Below, one piece after another: positions 19,701-27,609 of a DNA stretch of 32,345 bases. The position numbers and the translations under genes were made by a program. How positions within the stretch are numbered: position 1 is the first letter of the stretch; each line of letters starts with the position of its first letter. This stretch comes from Achromobacter sp. ASV32 (lineage in GTDB: Bacteria; Pseudomonadota; Gammaproteobacteria; Burkholderiales; Burkholderiaceae_B). The notes under the pieces were generated by a model. The model saw only the letters and a program-made list of their open reading frames with translations, did not search any database and had not been told where the DNA came from. Location of the stretch: positions 1 to 32,345 of the forward strand of contig NZ_JAELTJ010000062.1 in assembly GCF_016428805.1 (NCBI RefSeq), in the 5' to 3' direction.

Positions 19701-20344
19701 CGCAGGTCCACCTTGCGGGCCAGCGCCGCGTCGGCGTCCGCCCGCAGCACGAAGCGGTGCGACAAGCTGCCGTTGCGGACCAGGAAATCGACCTGGTTGA
19801 ACACCAGGTCGGGCGCCTGGCGCAGGTCGTCCTGCCAGCGAATCCGGGCGCCCCGGATCTGCAGTTCACGTTGCGCCAGCAACCAGCGCAGCGCGGGATG
19901 GTCCAGGTCCGACCGGTGATCGCTGGCATTCAGGTCGATGTTCTGGCCGGCCACCCACAAGTGGTTGTCCGCGTCGCGGCGCAAGGTCAGCTCGGGCTGT
20001 TCCACTCGCAGGCGCAGCAAGGTGGGCGACAGGGTCAGGATGCTGCGCCAGGCAAGCACCGCCGATACCGTCGGCAGCGCCAGCACCGGATCGGCCACGC
20101 CGTCGTGGACTTGAACGGCGGACAGCTCCAGACTGGGATTGAGGCCCTGCCAGTCCGCCCGGATGGTGCCGATCGTGACGCGCGCGCCCAACGCCTGGCT
20201 GGCGTAGGCTTCGATCTGGGGACGCCACTGGTCCACGCGCGGCAAGACCCAATAGCGCACGCCCAAGAGCCCGACGGCCACGACGCTATATATCGTCAGC
20301 GCCGCCCAGAACAGGCAGCAGAGCACTTTTTTTGAAACAGACAC
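16706..20344 (-). CDS. yhdP: AsmA-like envelope protein YhdP
   Basis: Large AsmA-family protein of 1,212 residues, close to E. coli YhdP. Known family members form a long hydrophobic groove bridging inner and outer membranes and help carry phospholipids to the outer membrane. An N-terminal membrane anchor (about 7-30, [20 protein letters not shown]) is followed by [21 protein letters not shown], the typical AsmA opening. A long beta-rich repeat region follows, and a C-terminal AsmA_2 domain includes [15 protein letters not shown] and [19 protein letters not shown] near the end. I place the start at GTG 20344 ([10 protein letters not shown]...), just before the anchor; no ribosome site is obvious, so the exact start is uncertain. 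It is divergent from glnE. Confidence 0.88.
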   Translation of the reverse strand: MSVSKKVLCCLFWAALTIYSVVAVGLLGVRYWVLPRVDQWRPQIEAYASQALGARVTIGTIRADWQGLNPSLELSAVQVHDGVADPVLALPTVSAVLAWRSILTLSPTLLRLRVEQPELTLRRDADNHLWVAGQNIDLNASDHRSDLDHPALRWLLAQRELQIRGARIRWQDDLRQAPDLVFNQVDFLVRNGSLSHRFVLRADADAALARKVDLRGEFNRSLFAGSASNPANWSGQLYAAVEDAEPQAWAPWAPPPPVTGRISGRAWLQLDHGKFTTLTADVAARGIGWSGAADGPGVRSGYAQVRLEGTPGDFIQSDSVPLERSAGAANLLVKGRLEQLRVALPGVFEQPELVADELALDAQIKGADASNWFVDVSQLRMTNADLDVRLQGQWRKEGKTAAGSVDMRGTLVRGAMNAIHRYLPLEVNADAREWLATGLPAGQMESAAITLKGDLDDFPFAAQGSTGEFVIAGAYTGAKVDYAPARANRKGWPMLENLSGSFRVDKVSLVLDSPGGAVAHTGAGQTVTLGAVTAAIPDMEHQAELTVNGDTSGTVPAYLALAENSPLGGLLDGALDEARGTGNWRMPLKLKVPLMNTDDTQVEGKIQFADNTFTFMPEMPLLSQMHGDLDFSEKGVHAKEIRAQFLGGPVKISGSLAQPKDVLRFDGTLTGAGLTQISNTPSMSRFSGKAAYKGTVGYQRGGSVELTMESDLAGMAINMPAPVGKPASTAQLLKLQWGAAQDRGTKGRRWLTASLGDNLNALFERDPADAAPSYFARGTLGIGRPASLPERGLSLSATLPELDMDAWEAVSEGFNAPAAKGKAAGRPLMPPAERVSLATGVLRTSGYTLNDLTLYATRPAPAQWRVDLESRQAAGSLSWREASGAIAGQITARLKHLALGGADDTNEADKALSSGSDLSDIPAIDLQAKEFKLYGKNLGELQVLGTNLERGRQWRLDKLSITNDAASLNATGAWRLEGPDRGLTVDAAVKFENVGSFMDRIGFEHVVSGGTGSVKGKATWRNLPWTHNIADVVGEADISLDKGRFMHVNSRTARLLELLSLQSLQRLARLDVNPTNLLRDGFPFDTVRGQVKLADGSLTTEGYKLNGPVAAIVLAGGVNIVQERWNLKAVVIPNLDASGAAMVTALAVNPLIGLGAFVTQWLLKQPLARAMTMEYAVTGSWDDPQIDPIDASGKPAPKQTPKPRSLEEFIEH

Positions 20345-20428
20345 GGATCGGTGGGCAGGAGAATATGTCTTGCGGTATCGTCCCCACTTATACCTGAAAC
20401 GCGCCCTTTCGTCTCCCGCCCGATCGCC

Positions 20429-23203
20429 ATGTCCACGCCCTCCCTGCTTGCCCCCGCCCTTGCCTGGTCCGGCCATCTGCGCCGCCGTCTGGACGCACAT
20501 CCGGATCTGGCCGCCTGGCTGGAAAACGCCGTGCTCCAGCCCGTCACGCCCGAGCGGCTGGGGCAGTGGCAGGCCGAGCTGGCAGGTCCCGCGGCGCCGG
20601 ACGTCCTGCCGGTGGACCAATGCCGCCAGGTGCTGCGCAAGCTGCGCGAGCGGGTGTTCAGCACCCTGATCGTGCGCGACCTGGCCGGGCTGGCCCCGCT
20701 CGAGGAAGTGGTCGGCGCCATGACGGCGCTGGCCGACCTGGCGGTGGCATCGGCCTACCGCAGCGTAGCCGCCGACCTGGCCGCTGTGCACGGCGTCCCG
20801 CGGGATCCGGCGACGGGCCTGCCCCAGGAAATGCTGATCGTGGGCATGGGCAAGCTGGGCGGCTGCGAATTGAATGTGTCGTCCGACATCGACCTGATCA
20901 TGCTGTACGGCGAGGAAGGCGACACCGACGGCCCGCGCCGCATCAGCCATCACGAGTTCTACGGGCGCCTGACCCGCCGCATGATGCCGGTGCTGTCCGA
21001 GGTGGACGCGAACGGCCAGGTGTTCCGGACCGATCTGCGCCTGCGCCCCGACGGCGACGCCGGCCCGCTGGCCTGGAGCCTGGACGCGCTGGAACACTAC
21101 CTGATCGGCCAGGGCCGCGAATGGGAGCGCTACGCCTGGCTCAAGGCGCGCCTGATGCCGGGCCAGGCGTTCGAAGGCAGCGACAGCGCGGCGCAAGCGC
21201 GGCAACTGGAAAGCCTGCGCGTGCCCTTCGTGTACCGCAAGTACTTCGACTTTGACGCGCTGGCCGCGCTGCGCGCCCTGCGCGAGCGCATCCGCCAGGA
21301 TTGGCAACGCCGCGCCATGGCCCGCAACGGCATCGACAGCGCCAACAACATCAAGCTGGGCGATGGCGGCATCCGCGAAATCGAATTCGTGGTGCAGTTG
21401 GCCCAATTGATCCGCGGCGGCCGCATGCCCGCGCTGCAGAAGCGCGGCCTGCTCGACGCCCTGCACGCCGAGCGCGTGGCCGGCCTGGTGCCCGAGGAAG
21501 ACGCGCACCGCCTGGAAGAAGCCTACCGCTTCCTGCGCCGCACCGAACACGCCCTGCAATACCGCGAAGACGAGCAGACCCACCTGCTGCCCGGCGACCC
21601 CGCGCTGCGCGCCGGCCTGGCCGCCGCCCTGGGGCTGAGCGCGGACGACTTCGAAAGCACCTTGGCAGCGCATCGCCAGTTCGTCTCGCAGACCTTCCGC
21701 AACGTCTTCCGCATGGTGGGCATGGATACCGACGACGCCGCCGGCGCGGCCGATGCCAACGGCGGCACCGCCGCGGACGAGGCCGACAGCGAATGCGAGC
21801 TGGCCGAACAGATCCGCCAGGCCTTCGGCGACGAAGCCCAGGACCTGCTGCGCCGCACCGAGACACTGCTCGGCAGCCACCGCATCCGCAGCCTGCCGGA
21901 AAGCAGCCGGCGCCGCATGGAAGTGCTGCTGCCCGCCGCGCTGCGCGCCGCGCGCCAGACGACCGCGCCGCTGGACGCCGCCGTGCGCCTGTTCGACCTG
22001 ATCGAGAAAATCGCCCAGCGCAGCGCCTACCTGGCGCTGCTGGCGGAATACCCGGACACCCTGGCGCGGGTGGCCCGCATGGTGGCCGCCAGCCCCTGGG
22101 CGGCCCAATACCTGACGCAGCACCCCTTGCTGCTGGACAGCCTGATCGATTGGCGCACCCTGTTCGAACCGCTGGATTTCACCCAGATCGCGCGCCAACT
22201 GAGCGCCGACCTGGACGCCTGCCGCCTGCCCGACGGCGATCCGGACATCGAACGCCAGATGAACCTGATGCGCGACGTGCAGCGCCAAGCCAGCTTCCAA
22301 CTGCTGGCCCAGGATCTGGAAGGCGAGCTGACCGTCGAGAAACTGGCGGACCAGTTGTCGGCCCTGGCCGACCTGCTGCTGACCGAGACCATCCGCCGCA
22401 CCTGGCCGCTGGTGAACAAAGTCCCCGGCGCCGCGCCGCGCTTCGCCGTGATCGCCTACGGCAAACTGGGCGGCAAGGAACTGGGTTATGCCTCGGACCT
22501 GGACCTGGTGTTCCTCTACGACGATCCGCGCGAAGATGCCGCCGAGGTCTACGCCAAGCTGGGCCGGCGCATGACATCCTGGCTGTCCACCATGACCTCG
22601 TCCGGCCGCCTGTACGAAATCGACCTGCGCCTGCGGCCCGACGGCGATGCGGGGTTGTTGGCGGTCTCCGTCGAGGCCTTCGAGCAGTACCAGCAGAAGC
22701 ACGCCTGGGCCTGGGAGCACCAGGCCCTGACCCGCGCCCGCTACGCCTCGGGCGACGTCGAGGTCGGCCAGCGTTTCGAGCAGATCCGCGAAGCCATACT
22801 GGTAATGCCGCGCGATGCCGCCGCGCTGCGCGACGAAGTGCTGGCAATGCGCGAGAAGATCAACGCCGGCCACCCGAACAGCAGCGGCCGCTTCGACCTG
22901 AAGCACGACAGCGGCGGCATGGTCGACGTGGAATTCGTGACCCAGTACCTGGTGCTATGCCATGCCGGCACCCACCCCATGCTGGTGCGCAACCTGGGCA
23001 ACATCACCCTGCTGCGCCTGGCGGGTGAAGCGGGCCTGATCGACCCCGGCCTGGCCGCCCGCGCGGGCGACGCCTACCGCGTGTTGCGCCGCGTTCAGCA
23101 CCAGTTGCGCATGCAGGGGGTGGAAAAGGCCCGCGTGGCTCCGGACCAGTTGCAGGCCGAGCGCGCCGCCGTGCGCGAACTCTGGGGCGCGGTGTTCGGT
23201 TGA
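20429..23203 (+). CDS. glnE: Glutamine synthetase adenylyltransferase/adenylyl-removing enzyme
   Basis: Bifunctional enzyme that adds or removes AMP on glutamine synthetase in response to PII protein and glutamine. It has 924 residues with two nucleotidyltransferase domains. The N-terminal adenylyl-removing domain has [19 protein letters not shown] (about 139-157). The C-terminal adenylyltransferase domain has [20 protein letters not shown] (about 676-695). [10 protein letters not shown] follows in both halves, as expected. A start at 20351 is also open, but ATG 20429 ([15 protein letters not shown]) fits the family N-terminus better. A linker near 425-450 is rich in Asp, Ala and Gly. It is divergent from yhdP with an 84-base gap. 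Confidence 0.96.
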   Translation: MSTPSLLAPALAWSGHLRRRLDAHPDLAAWLENAVLQPVTPERLGQWQAELAGPAAPDVLPVDQCRQVLRKLRERVFSTLIVRDLAGLAPLEEVVGAMTALADLAVASAYRSVAADLAAVHGVPRDPATGLPQEMLIVGMGKLGGCELNVSSDIDLIMLYGEEGDTDGPRRISHHEFYGRLTRRMMPVLSEVDANGQVFRTDLRLRPDGDAGPLAWSLDALEHYLIGQGREWERYAWLKARLMPGQAFEGSDSAAQARQLESLRVPFVYRKYFDFDALAALRALRERIRQDWQRRAMARNGIDSANNIKLGDGGIREIEFVVQLAQLIRGGRMPALQKRGLLDALHAERVAGLVPEEDAHRLEEAYRFLRRTEHALQYREDEQTHLLPGDPALRAGLAAALGLSADDFESTLAAHRQFVSQTFRNVFRMVGMDTDDAAGAADANGGTAADEADSECELAEQIRQAFGDEAQDLLRRTETLLGSHRIRSLPESSRRRMEVLLPAALRAARQTTAPLDAAVRLFDLIEKIAQRSAYLALLAEYPDTLARVARMVAASPWAAQYLTQHPLLLDSLIDWRTLFEPLDFTQIARQLSADLDACRLPDGDPDIERQMNLMRDVQRQASFQLLAQDLEGELTVEKLADQLSALADLLLTETIRRTWPLVNKVPGAAPRFAVIAYGKLGGKELGYASDLDLVFLYDDPREDAAEVYAKLGRRMTSWLSTMTSSGRLYEIDLRLRPDGDAGLLAVSVEAFEQYQQKHAWAWEHQALTRARYASGDVEVGQRFEQIREAILVMPRDAAALRDEVLAMREKINAGHPNSSGRFDLKHDSGGMVDVEFVTQYLVLCHAGTHPMLVRNLGNITLLRLAGEAGLIDPGLAARAGDAYRVLRRVQHQLRMQGVEKARVAPDQLQAERAAVRELWGAVFG

Positions 23204-23267
23204 TGCAATCGGGGACGCCTTGGCGGACACGTTGGGGCGCCCCCCGTGCAAACGCGCCAACTCGTCG

Positions 23268-23273
23268 TAAAAT
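23268..23273 (+). promoter_or_regulatory. Candidate queH -10 hexamer
   Basis: TAAAAT sits 34 bases before the queH start in the 103-base gap after glnE. No matching -35 is seen. A GC-rich self-complementary GGGGCGCCCC just upstream (23234-23243) could reflect glnE transcript ending. Confidence 0.3.
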
Positions 23274-23306
23274 AAGGGGTTTTCCGCCTTACTTGCCCTG
23301 CCAGAC

Positions 23307-23981
23307 ATGTCCGAACTCGTGCGCCCCAAACTCGACCTGCCCGCCGGCCGCAGCAAAGTGCTGATGCACTCGTGCTGCGCGCCCTGTTCCGGCGAAGTCA
23401 TGGAAGCCATGACCGCGTCGGGCATCGACTACGCGATCTACTTCTACAACCCGAACATCCATCCGGTCAAAGAGTACGAGATCCGCAAACAGGAGAACAT
23501 CCGCTTCGCCGAACAGCACGGCATCGAGTTCATCGACGCCGACTACGACATGGACAACTGGTTCGAGCGCGTCAAGGGCATGGAAAACGCCCCCGAGCGC
23601 GGCGAGCGCTGCACGGCCTGCTTCGACATGCGCTTCGAACGTACGGCCCTGTATGCCCACGAGCACGGTTTCGACACCATCACCAGCTCGCTCGGCATCT
23701 CGCGCTGGAAAGACATGAATCAGATCAACGGCTGCGGCGAACGCGCCGCCGCGCGCTACGACGACCTGATCTACTGGACGTACAACTGGCGCAAGGGCGG
23801 CGGGTCGTCGCGCATGATCGAAATCAGCAAACGCGAAAACTTCTACCAGCAGGAATATTGCGGCTGCGTCTATTCGCTGCGCGACACCAACCGCCACCGC
23901 CGCGCCCAGGGCCGCGAACGCATCCACATCGGCGTGAAGTTCTACGGCAAGGAAGACCTGATCAACGAGGAAAGCCTCTAA
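23307..23981 (+). CDS. queH: Epoxyqueuosine reductase QueH
   Basis: Reduces epoxyqueuosine to queuosine in the wobble position of GUN-anticodon tRNAs, as a cobalamin-independent alternative to QueG. It is a 224-residue DUF208/QueH protein. The diagnostic cysteines are present: HSCCAPCSG (C23, C24, C27), RCTACF (C102, C105) and YCGC (C185, C187), which hold the iron-sulfur cluster and the second metal site. Other family motifs are YFYNPNIHP and [15 protein letters not shown]. It stands alone on the plus strand, between glnE and a long terminator hairpin shared with the convergent AraC-type gene. Confidence 0.95.
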   Translation: MSELVRPKLDLPAGRSKVLMHSCCAPCSGEVMEAMTASGIDYAIYFYNPNIHPVKEYEIRKQENIRFAEQHGIEFIDADYDMDNWFERVKGMENAPERGERCTACFDMRFERTALYAHEHGFDTITSSLGISRWKDMNQINGCGERAAARYDDLIYWTYNWRKGGGSSRMIEISKRENFYQQEYCGCVYSLRDTNRHRRAQGRERIHIGVKFYGKEDLINEESL

Positions 23982-23990
23982 GGGCTATCC

Positions 23991-24043
23991 GGCCCGTCAA
24001 AGAAAAAGGAGCCTTCAGAAGGCTCCTTTTTCTTTGACGGGCC
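23991..24043. terminator. Long bidirectional terminator hairpin
   Basis: A perfect 23-bp inverted repeat (arms 23991-24013 and 24021-24043) with loop TTCAGAA, which can add two more pairs. The stem includes a purine tract on one arm and a matching T-rich tract on the other, so both strands present T-rich sequence near a GC-rich core (GGAGCC/GGCTCC). It lies between convergent queH and the AraC-type gene and probably terminates both. Confidence 0.85.
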
Positions 24044-24060
24044 TGGATGCTTGGGCCATA

Positions 24061-25032
24061 TCAGGCGGACTCGCTCGGCAGGCCACCCTTGCGCCGGTAT
24101 TCCGAGGGCGACACGCCGTAGCGGTTGCGAAAGGCATGGCTGAAGCGCGCCGCATCGGAAAAGCCATGCCGGAACGCGATGTCGCCAATCTGCCGGGCGG
24201 TCTGCGCGGCGTCGCCAAGCATGTGGCGGCAACGCTCGAGCCGCGCGCTCAGGATGAAATCGGCCGGCGTGGTGGCCGCCTGGGCAAACAGGTTGTACAG
24301 ATACCGCCGCGATACGCGCAAGGCCACAGCCGCGGTGGCGGGAGACAGGTCCGGATCGTGCAGGTTCTCGATCAGGTACTGCTGCACCCGGCGCAATTGC
24401 GCCTGCCGCATTTCAGCCGGATCCTGTCCCGCGCGCCCGCCCGCCCTTTCGCTGATGTCCAGCCCCATCATCTGCATGACGGCATTGGCGGCGTCCCACG
24501 AGGCGCTGTCCGACAGATGCGCCTGTTCATTCAGCGCCACCCGCAACAGATCCATGGCCATGCGCCCGCACCCCTGGCGGGCGCTGAAGCTGCGCGCCAC
24601 GGCATTCTGCATGAAAGGCTGCCAGGCGTCGGATTGCTTGCCGGGCACTTGCATCACCAGGAAATGGGCGTCGTCGTCGACGTCGACCTCGTACGGGCGC
24701 GTCGTATCGTAGATGCCCCATTCACCGGGCATCAGCAAGGCGGTGCGAGCGGCCTGGCGGATTTCGCTGCGCCCTTCCAATTGCAGCGTCACCTTGTAGC
24801 CCGAGACCTCGGCGCGGTCGGCCAGATGCTTGGTGCGGCGCACGCGTTGCGCCCCGGTATGCATTTCACAGATTTGCATCCACCCCAGCGAATCGACCGC
24901 CACGCTGCTGCGAAAAGCGGTGGGATTGACCGCGGAGACCTCCAGCGGGACAAAGGTGTTGCTGATGTTTTCTTTCCAGCTGGCGCAATCCCGGAACTGC
25001 TGGGGCGCGCTGCGTACGAGGCGATGGGACAT
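24061..25032 (-). CDS. AraC-family regulator (FeaR-like), probable aau activator
   Basis: Regulator of 323 residues. The N-terminal part (about 15-190) resembles the AraC-binding-like domain of FeaR-type activators, with LGWMQICEM and LLMPGEWGIYDTTRPYEVD. The C-terminal AraC helix-turn-helix pair is at about 220-318, with RVSRRYLYNLFAQ and IGDIAFRHGFSDAARFSHAFRNRYGVSPSEYR. I chose ATG 25032 because GGAG lies five bases upstream; an ATG at 25053 is also in frame. It lies 100 bases after the cytochrome gene on the same strand, at the end of the aromatic amine operon. E. coli FeaR activates tyramine oxidase and phenylacetaldehyde dehydrogenase genes, so control of the aau genes is a reasonable inference. 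Confidence 0.88.
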   Translation of the reverse strand: MSHRLVRSAPQQFRDCASWKENISNTFVPLEVSAVNPTAFRSSVAVDSLGWMQICEMHTGAQRVRRTKHLADRAEVSGYKVTLQLEGRSEIRQAARTALLMPGEWGIYDTTRPYEVDVDDDAHFLVMQVPGKQSDAWQPFMQNAVARSFSARQGCGRMAMDLLRVALNEQAHLSDSASWDAANAVMQMMGLDISERAGGRAGQDPAEMRQAQLRRVQQYLIENLHDPDLSPATAAVALRVSRRYLYNLFAQAATTPADFILSARLERCRHMLGDAAQTARQIGDIAFRHGFSDAARFSHAFRNRYGVSPSEYRRKGGLPSESA

Positions 25033-25132
25033 GGGGACTCCGGCGCGCGGCATGGAACAAATGGCTGCCTTCTTTCTATCACCGAGCGCCTGACCGGGAG
25101 TATCCGTGACAACCCCTAAAAGCCGCGCGGTT

Positions 25133-25762
25133 TCAGGGCTTGCGGGCGCTGCCGTAGGAGTAGTCAGACAATGTAAACCCCAGCTTCGCCAGCTCCCGGG
25201 CCAATTCGTGACGCACCGGCACCACGTCGTCATAGCGCCGTGGCCTGGCGGCGGCCACCTCGCCTTCGGTGTAAGGCCGGAAGTCGGCGGGCAATTGCGC
25301 AGGGCTGAACGTCAGCAACAACCAGTTGAGCACCGCCGCCAGATCGGCGTTGCTCAGTTGGGAATAGGCCGCCCCGGGCACGCGGACCAGGTATTCGCGC
25401 CCCGCGGGCAGATGCACAAACGCCCCGACCGAATTGCGGAAATCAGGAATGCCGTGAGGCGTGCTGCCGCGGCCGTCGACCCGATGGCAGCCGGCACACT
25501 GCAGCACAAAGTCGGCGCGCGCGGCCTGTCGCAGCCTGTCAGGCGCGACGGCAGCGGGCAATTCCCCGGCGGACGATCCTGCGGCAGGCGATCCTGCGGC
25601 AGGCGATCCTGCGGCGGGCGATCCTGCGGCGGGCGATCCTGCGGCGGGCGCCCCGGCAGCGGGAGTTCCTGCGGCCTGCGCCCCGGTCACCGTGGCAAAG
25701 GCCAGCGCGGCGACCCGGCCGCGCCAACGCCGGCAACGGGATTGCACGGAGCCGATGCTCAT
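25133..25762 (-). CDS. Periplasmic c-type cytochrome of the aau cluster
   Basis: Protein of 209 residues with a signal peptide (about 1-30, cut near GAQA). A low-complexity linker of Pro-Ala-Ala-Gly-Ser repeats follows (about 33-68), then one haem c site CAGCH (89-93). After the haem site it has HGIPDFRNSVGAFVHLPAGREYLVRVPG and LSNADLAAVLNWLL, the tail of a class I cytochrome c fold. There is no methionine anywhere after residue 1, so the usual Met axial ligand is absent; H103, H117 or H185 are candidates. It overlaps the aauA stop by four bases and should be co-translated. It may accept electrons from the amine dehydrogenase directly or through a copper protein; no azurin gene is in the window. 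The linker is encoded by a 15-bp minisatellite. Confidence 0.88.
   Translation of the reverse strand: MSIGSVQSRCRRWRGRVAALAFATVTGAQAAGTPAAGAPAAGSPAAGSPAAGSPAAGSPAAGSSAGELPAAVAPDRLRQAARADFVLQCAGCHRVDGRGSTPHGIPDFRNSVGAFVHLPAGREYLVRVPGAAYSQLSNADLAAVLNWLLLTFSPAQLPADFRPYTEGEVAAARPRRYDDVVPVRHELARELAKLGFTLSDYSYGSARKP
25578..25682 (-). repeat. 15-bp minisatellite in the cytochrome gene (array 1)
   Basis: Seven 15-base units start at 25578, 25593, 25608, 25623, 25638, 25653 (degenerate) and 25668. The plus-strand unit is CCTGCGGCAGGCGAT with small changes. On the coding strand it gives Pro-Ala-Ala-Gly-Ser. The same unit in inverted orientation occurs at 26364-26468. Confidence 0.92.
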
Positions 25763-26274
25763 GGCTTCTTCTTGGCCAATCCCACGATCACGGAGGTGGT
25801 GCAGTGGAATATGGACGACTCGTTGGACATACACCAGTTCACATCGTTGTGCAGGAACATCTGGTAGCCCGGACGCTCGCGCTCGGCAGCCGCACACATG
25901 CACTTGCCGCAGGCCGTCTTGCCGCAGCAATCGTTGTAGCTGATGAGGTAGTCCTTGCCGTCCAGCGGATTGTGGCAAGTGCCCACCCAGGACACGGCTG
26001 ACGGCGACGTGCCCGGCGGGCAGGACGTCGTGCTGCCGCCGCAGCACGAGCACAGGAAGCCGTCCACCGCGCAATAGCGCCAGTAGTCGCAGGCCGTGTC
26101 GTCCGTCTGCGGCTTCTTGCCCGCCGCCGACGCCGTCCGGGCCACCGGCAGCACCGGCATCAAAAAGGCGGCGCCCACCATCACGCGGCCGATGCGGTTC
26201 AAGACGCTGCGTCGCGACGTGGCATGCGCCATCGAGCGCGTTGCGCGCTCGCCGAGCTTATCCAACCAGAGCAT
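25759..26274 (-). CDS. aauA: Aromatic amine dehydrogenase small (TTQ) subunit
   Basis: Light subunit of the periplasmic quinoprotein that deaminates arylalkylamines, 171 residues as precursor. A long leader with a twin-arginine-like SRRSVLN motif (20-26) and hydrophobic stretch is cut near TASA (about 47-50). W96 (SAVSWVGTC) and W147 (NDVNWC) are 51 residues apart, as in MauA, and should form tryptophan tryptophylquinone. D115 is the catalytic aspartate. The mature part has 14 cysteines. Two of them (C78 and C122) are absent from Paracoccus MauA but, from memory, present in Alcaligenes AauA, so I favour aauA over mauA. The ATG at 26274 gives the family start and overlaps aauD by 17 bases; the frame is open further up through the repeat. 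Confidence 0.93.
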   Translation of the reverse strand: MLWLDKLGERATRSMAHATSRRSVLNRIGRVMVGAAFLMPVLPVARTASAAGKKPQTDDTACDYWRYCAVDGFLCSCCGGSTTSCPPGTSPSAVSWVGTCHNPLDGKDYLISYNDCCGKTACGKCMCAAAERERPGYQMFLHNDVNWCMSNESSIFHCTTSVIVGLAKKKP

Positions 26275-27034
26275 TGCTGTTCTCCTTGCGCGAAATGCGG
26301 ATCTCTTGCAGCGAACCGGCGGTGGCAAACGTTCCTGCCGTAGCCGCCCCAGTTGCGGGCTGACCTGCCGCAGGAGCGCCTGCCGCAGGATCGCCTGCCG
26401 CAAGAACGCCTGCCGCAGGGACGCCTGCCGCAAGACCGCCTGCCGCAAGGACGCCTGCCGCAAGAAATTCCTGCACCGACGCGACGCCCAGCTCCTTGGC
26501 CGTGAACAGGCTTTCCAGCTGCTCGCGGGAATTGATCAGGCCCTTGGCGCGCACCACACCGGACTCGTCGAGCAGCACGGCATAGGGCAGCTTACTGATC
26601 TGGAACTTCATGCCCAGCTCGGTGGACAGCAAGTAGGGAAAGCGTTCCAGCCCCGCCTGCCGGTAAAACGCCAGGTGTTCGGGCATTTCGCCGTCGCTGG
26701 CCAGCACGATGCGCAGCCACGCGCTTTCGGTGCCCGCCACCGACTTCAGGATGGGCAGCAGTTTCTTGCACACCGGGCAGGTGGGCGACAGAAAAAACAG
26801 CAATTGGCTGTGCTGGCCGCGCTCGCCGATGGTCAGCCGGCGGCCCAGCAGGTCGGACAGCTCGAAACGGGGCGCAGGCTCGCCCACCGCCGGTCCCTTG
26901 TCCATGGTCAGCGCGCCCATCGGCGCCACGCGCTCGTACAGCACGCCGATCTGGCGCGACAGCGCCAGGATGACCAGCAGCAGGCACAGCACCACGCCCC
27001 ACAGCAGGAAATTGGAAATGATCAAGGCTTGCAT
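26258..27034 (-). CDS. aauD: Amine dehydrogenase accessory thioredoxin-like protein AauD/MauD
   Basis: Membrane-anchored thiol-disulfide protein needed for disulfide formation or shuffling in the small subunit, 258 residues. An N-terminal membrane anchor (about 5-26) is followed by a thioredoxin fold with active site CPVC (C86, C89) and a cis-proline at P150 (KLPYAVLL). The family normally ends soon after the ELGVASVQEFL motif, about residue 191. Here a repetitive tail of LAAG/PAAG pentapeptides (191-228) and about 30 further residues follow. The tail is encoded by a 15-bp minisatellite. The start has GGAG upstream. It lies 17 bases after aauE and overlaps aauA by 17 bases. Confidence 0.9.
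   Translation of the reverse strand: MQALIISNFLLWGVVLCLLLVILALSRQIGVLYERVAPMGALTMDKGPAVGEPAPRFELSDLLGRRLTIGERGQHSQLLFFLSPTCPVCKKLLPILKSVAGTESAWLRIVLASDGEMPEHLAFYRQAGLERFPYLLSTELGMKFQISKLPYAVLLDESGVVRAKGLINSREQLESLFTAKELGVASVQEFLAAGVLAAGGLAAGVPAAGVLAAGDPAAGAPAAGQPATGAATAGTFATAGSLQEIRISRKENSNALVG
26364..26468 (-). repeat. 15-bp minisatellite in aauD (array 2)
   Basis: Seven 15-base units start at 26364, 26379, 26394, 26409, 26424, 26439 and 26454, each beginning CCTGCCGCA and varying in the last six bases. One unit is CCTGCCGCAGGATCG, the reverse complement of the array 1 unit (rotated). The coding strand gives Pro/Leu-Ala-Ala-Gly-x repeats at the AauD C-terminus. Confidence 0.92.
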
Positions 27035-27051
27035 ATGTCGCTCCGTGGGTC

Positions 27052-27609
27052 TTAGTTATGCAGATGCTGCAGCTTCAGGTGCGAAGCCAGCAGGTGATTG
27101 ACGGTGAAATACAAGGCCACCGCGCTCAGCGTCAGGCCAAAGACCGAGGCGGCGTCGGCCCATTGCAGGTCGCGCGAGGCGCCCTGCGCGGCGCCGAAGG
27201 CCGGCAGCGTCCAAAGTGCCAGCGCCGTATTGCGCAGCACCATCCACCACGACAGACCGGCGCCGCGCGCCGCCGCAGCCCGGAATGCGGGACCGCCGCA
27301 GCCGCAATCGATGTCGCGGCGCCCGCGCACCAGATTGACCACCACGCCAGCCGTGGCGACCGCCAGCGCCAGCAGCGCCAACGCCGCGCCAGCGAACCGG
27401 CTGGCAGGCGCCAACAGCAACGCCCCGGCCAACGCCTCGGTCAAGACGTAGAGCCACGCAAAGCCTGCGCCCAGGCTGGCCCGCAGGATCTCGTAGGCGG
27501 CGACCGCAGCGGCAAAGCCCGTCATGTCCTTGAGTTTTTCCAGCGCCCCCAGCAGCAGCACGCATGCCAGCGCCGCGCTTGCGGCGTAGAGCAAGACAGG
27601 ATCGTTCAT
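27052..27609 (-). CDS. aauE: Amine dehydrogenase maturation membrane protein AauE/MauE
   Basis: Integral membrane protein of 185 residues with about four hydrophobic segments (near 5-22, 45-65, 70-92 and 120-140) and the MauE motif DIDCGCGG (about 99-106). The family is DoxX/DsbB-like and is needed together with MauD for a stable small subunit, probably by supplying oxidising or reducing equivalents to AauD. Its ATG overlaps the aauB stop by four bases (ATGA). The C-terminus is histidine rich (HLKLQHLHN). Confidence 0.9.
   Translation of the reverse strand: MNDPVLLYAASAALACVLLLGALEKLKDMTGFAAAVAAYEILRASLGAGFAWLYVLTEALAGALLLAPASRFAGAALALLALAVATAGVVVNLVRGRRDIDCGCGGPAFRAAAARGAGLSWWMVLRNTALALWTLPAFGAAQGASRDLQWADAASVFGLTLSAVALYFTVNHLLASHLKLQHLHN

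Noticed and set aside
20345-22906. A minus-strand frame open through the whole of glnE and continuous with yhdP, over 2,000 codons in total.
   Set aside because: The part upstream of about 20344 is the antisense of glnE. It has a glutamine- and histidine-rich composition typical of antisense frames in GC-rich genes and no recognisable domain. YhdP character begins only at the membrane anchor.
25559-25690. CRISPR-like appearance of the repeated 15-base units.
   Set aside because: Units are contiguous with no unique spacers, shorter than CRISPR repeats, lie inside coding frames and have no cas genes nearby.
26275-26463. In-frame extension of AauA starting at 26463, giving repeated LRQA-type peptides.
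   Set aside because: This is the array 2 minisatellite read in another frame. The family N-terminus starts at ATG 26274, and the extension would put about 63 basic residues before the export signal.
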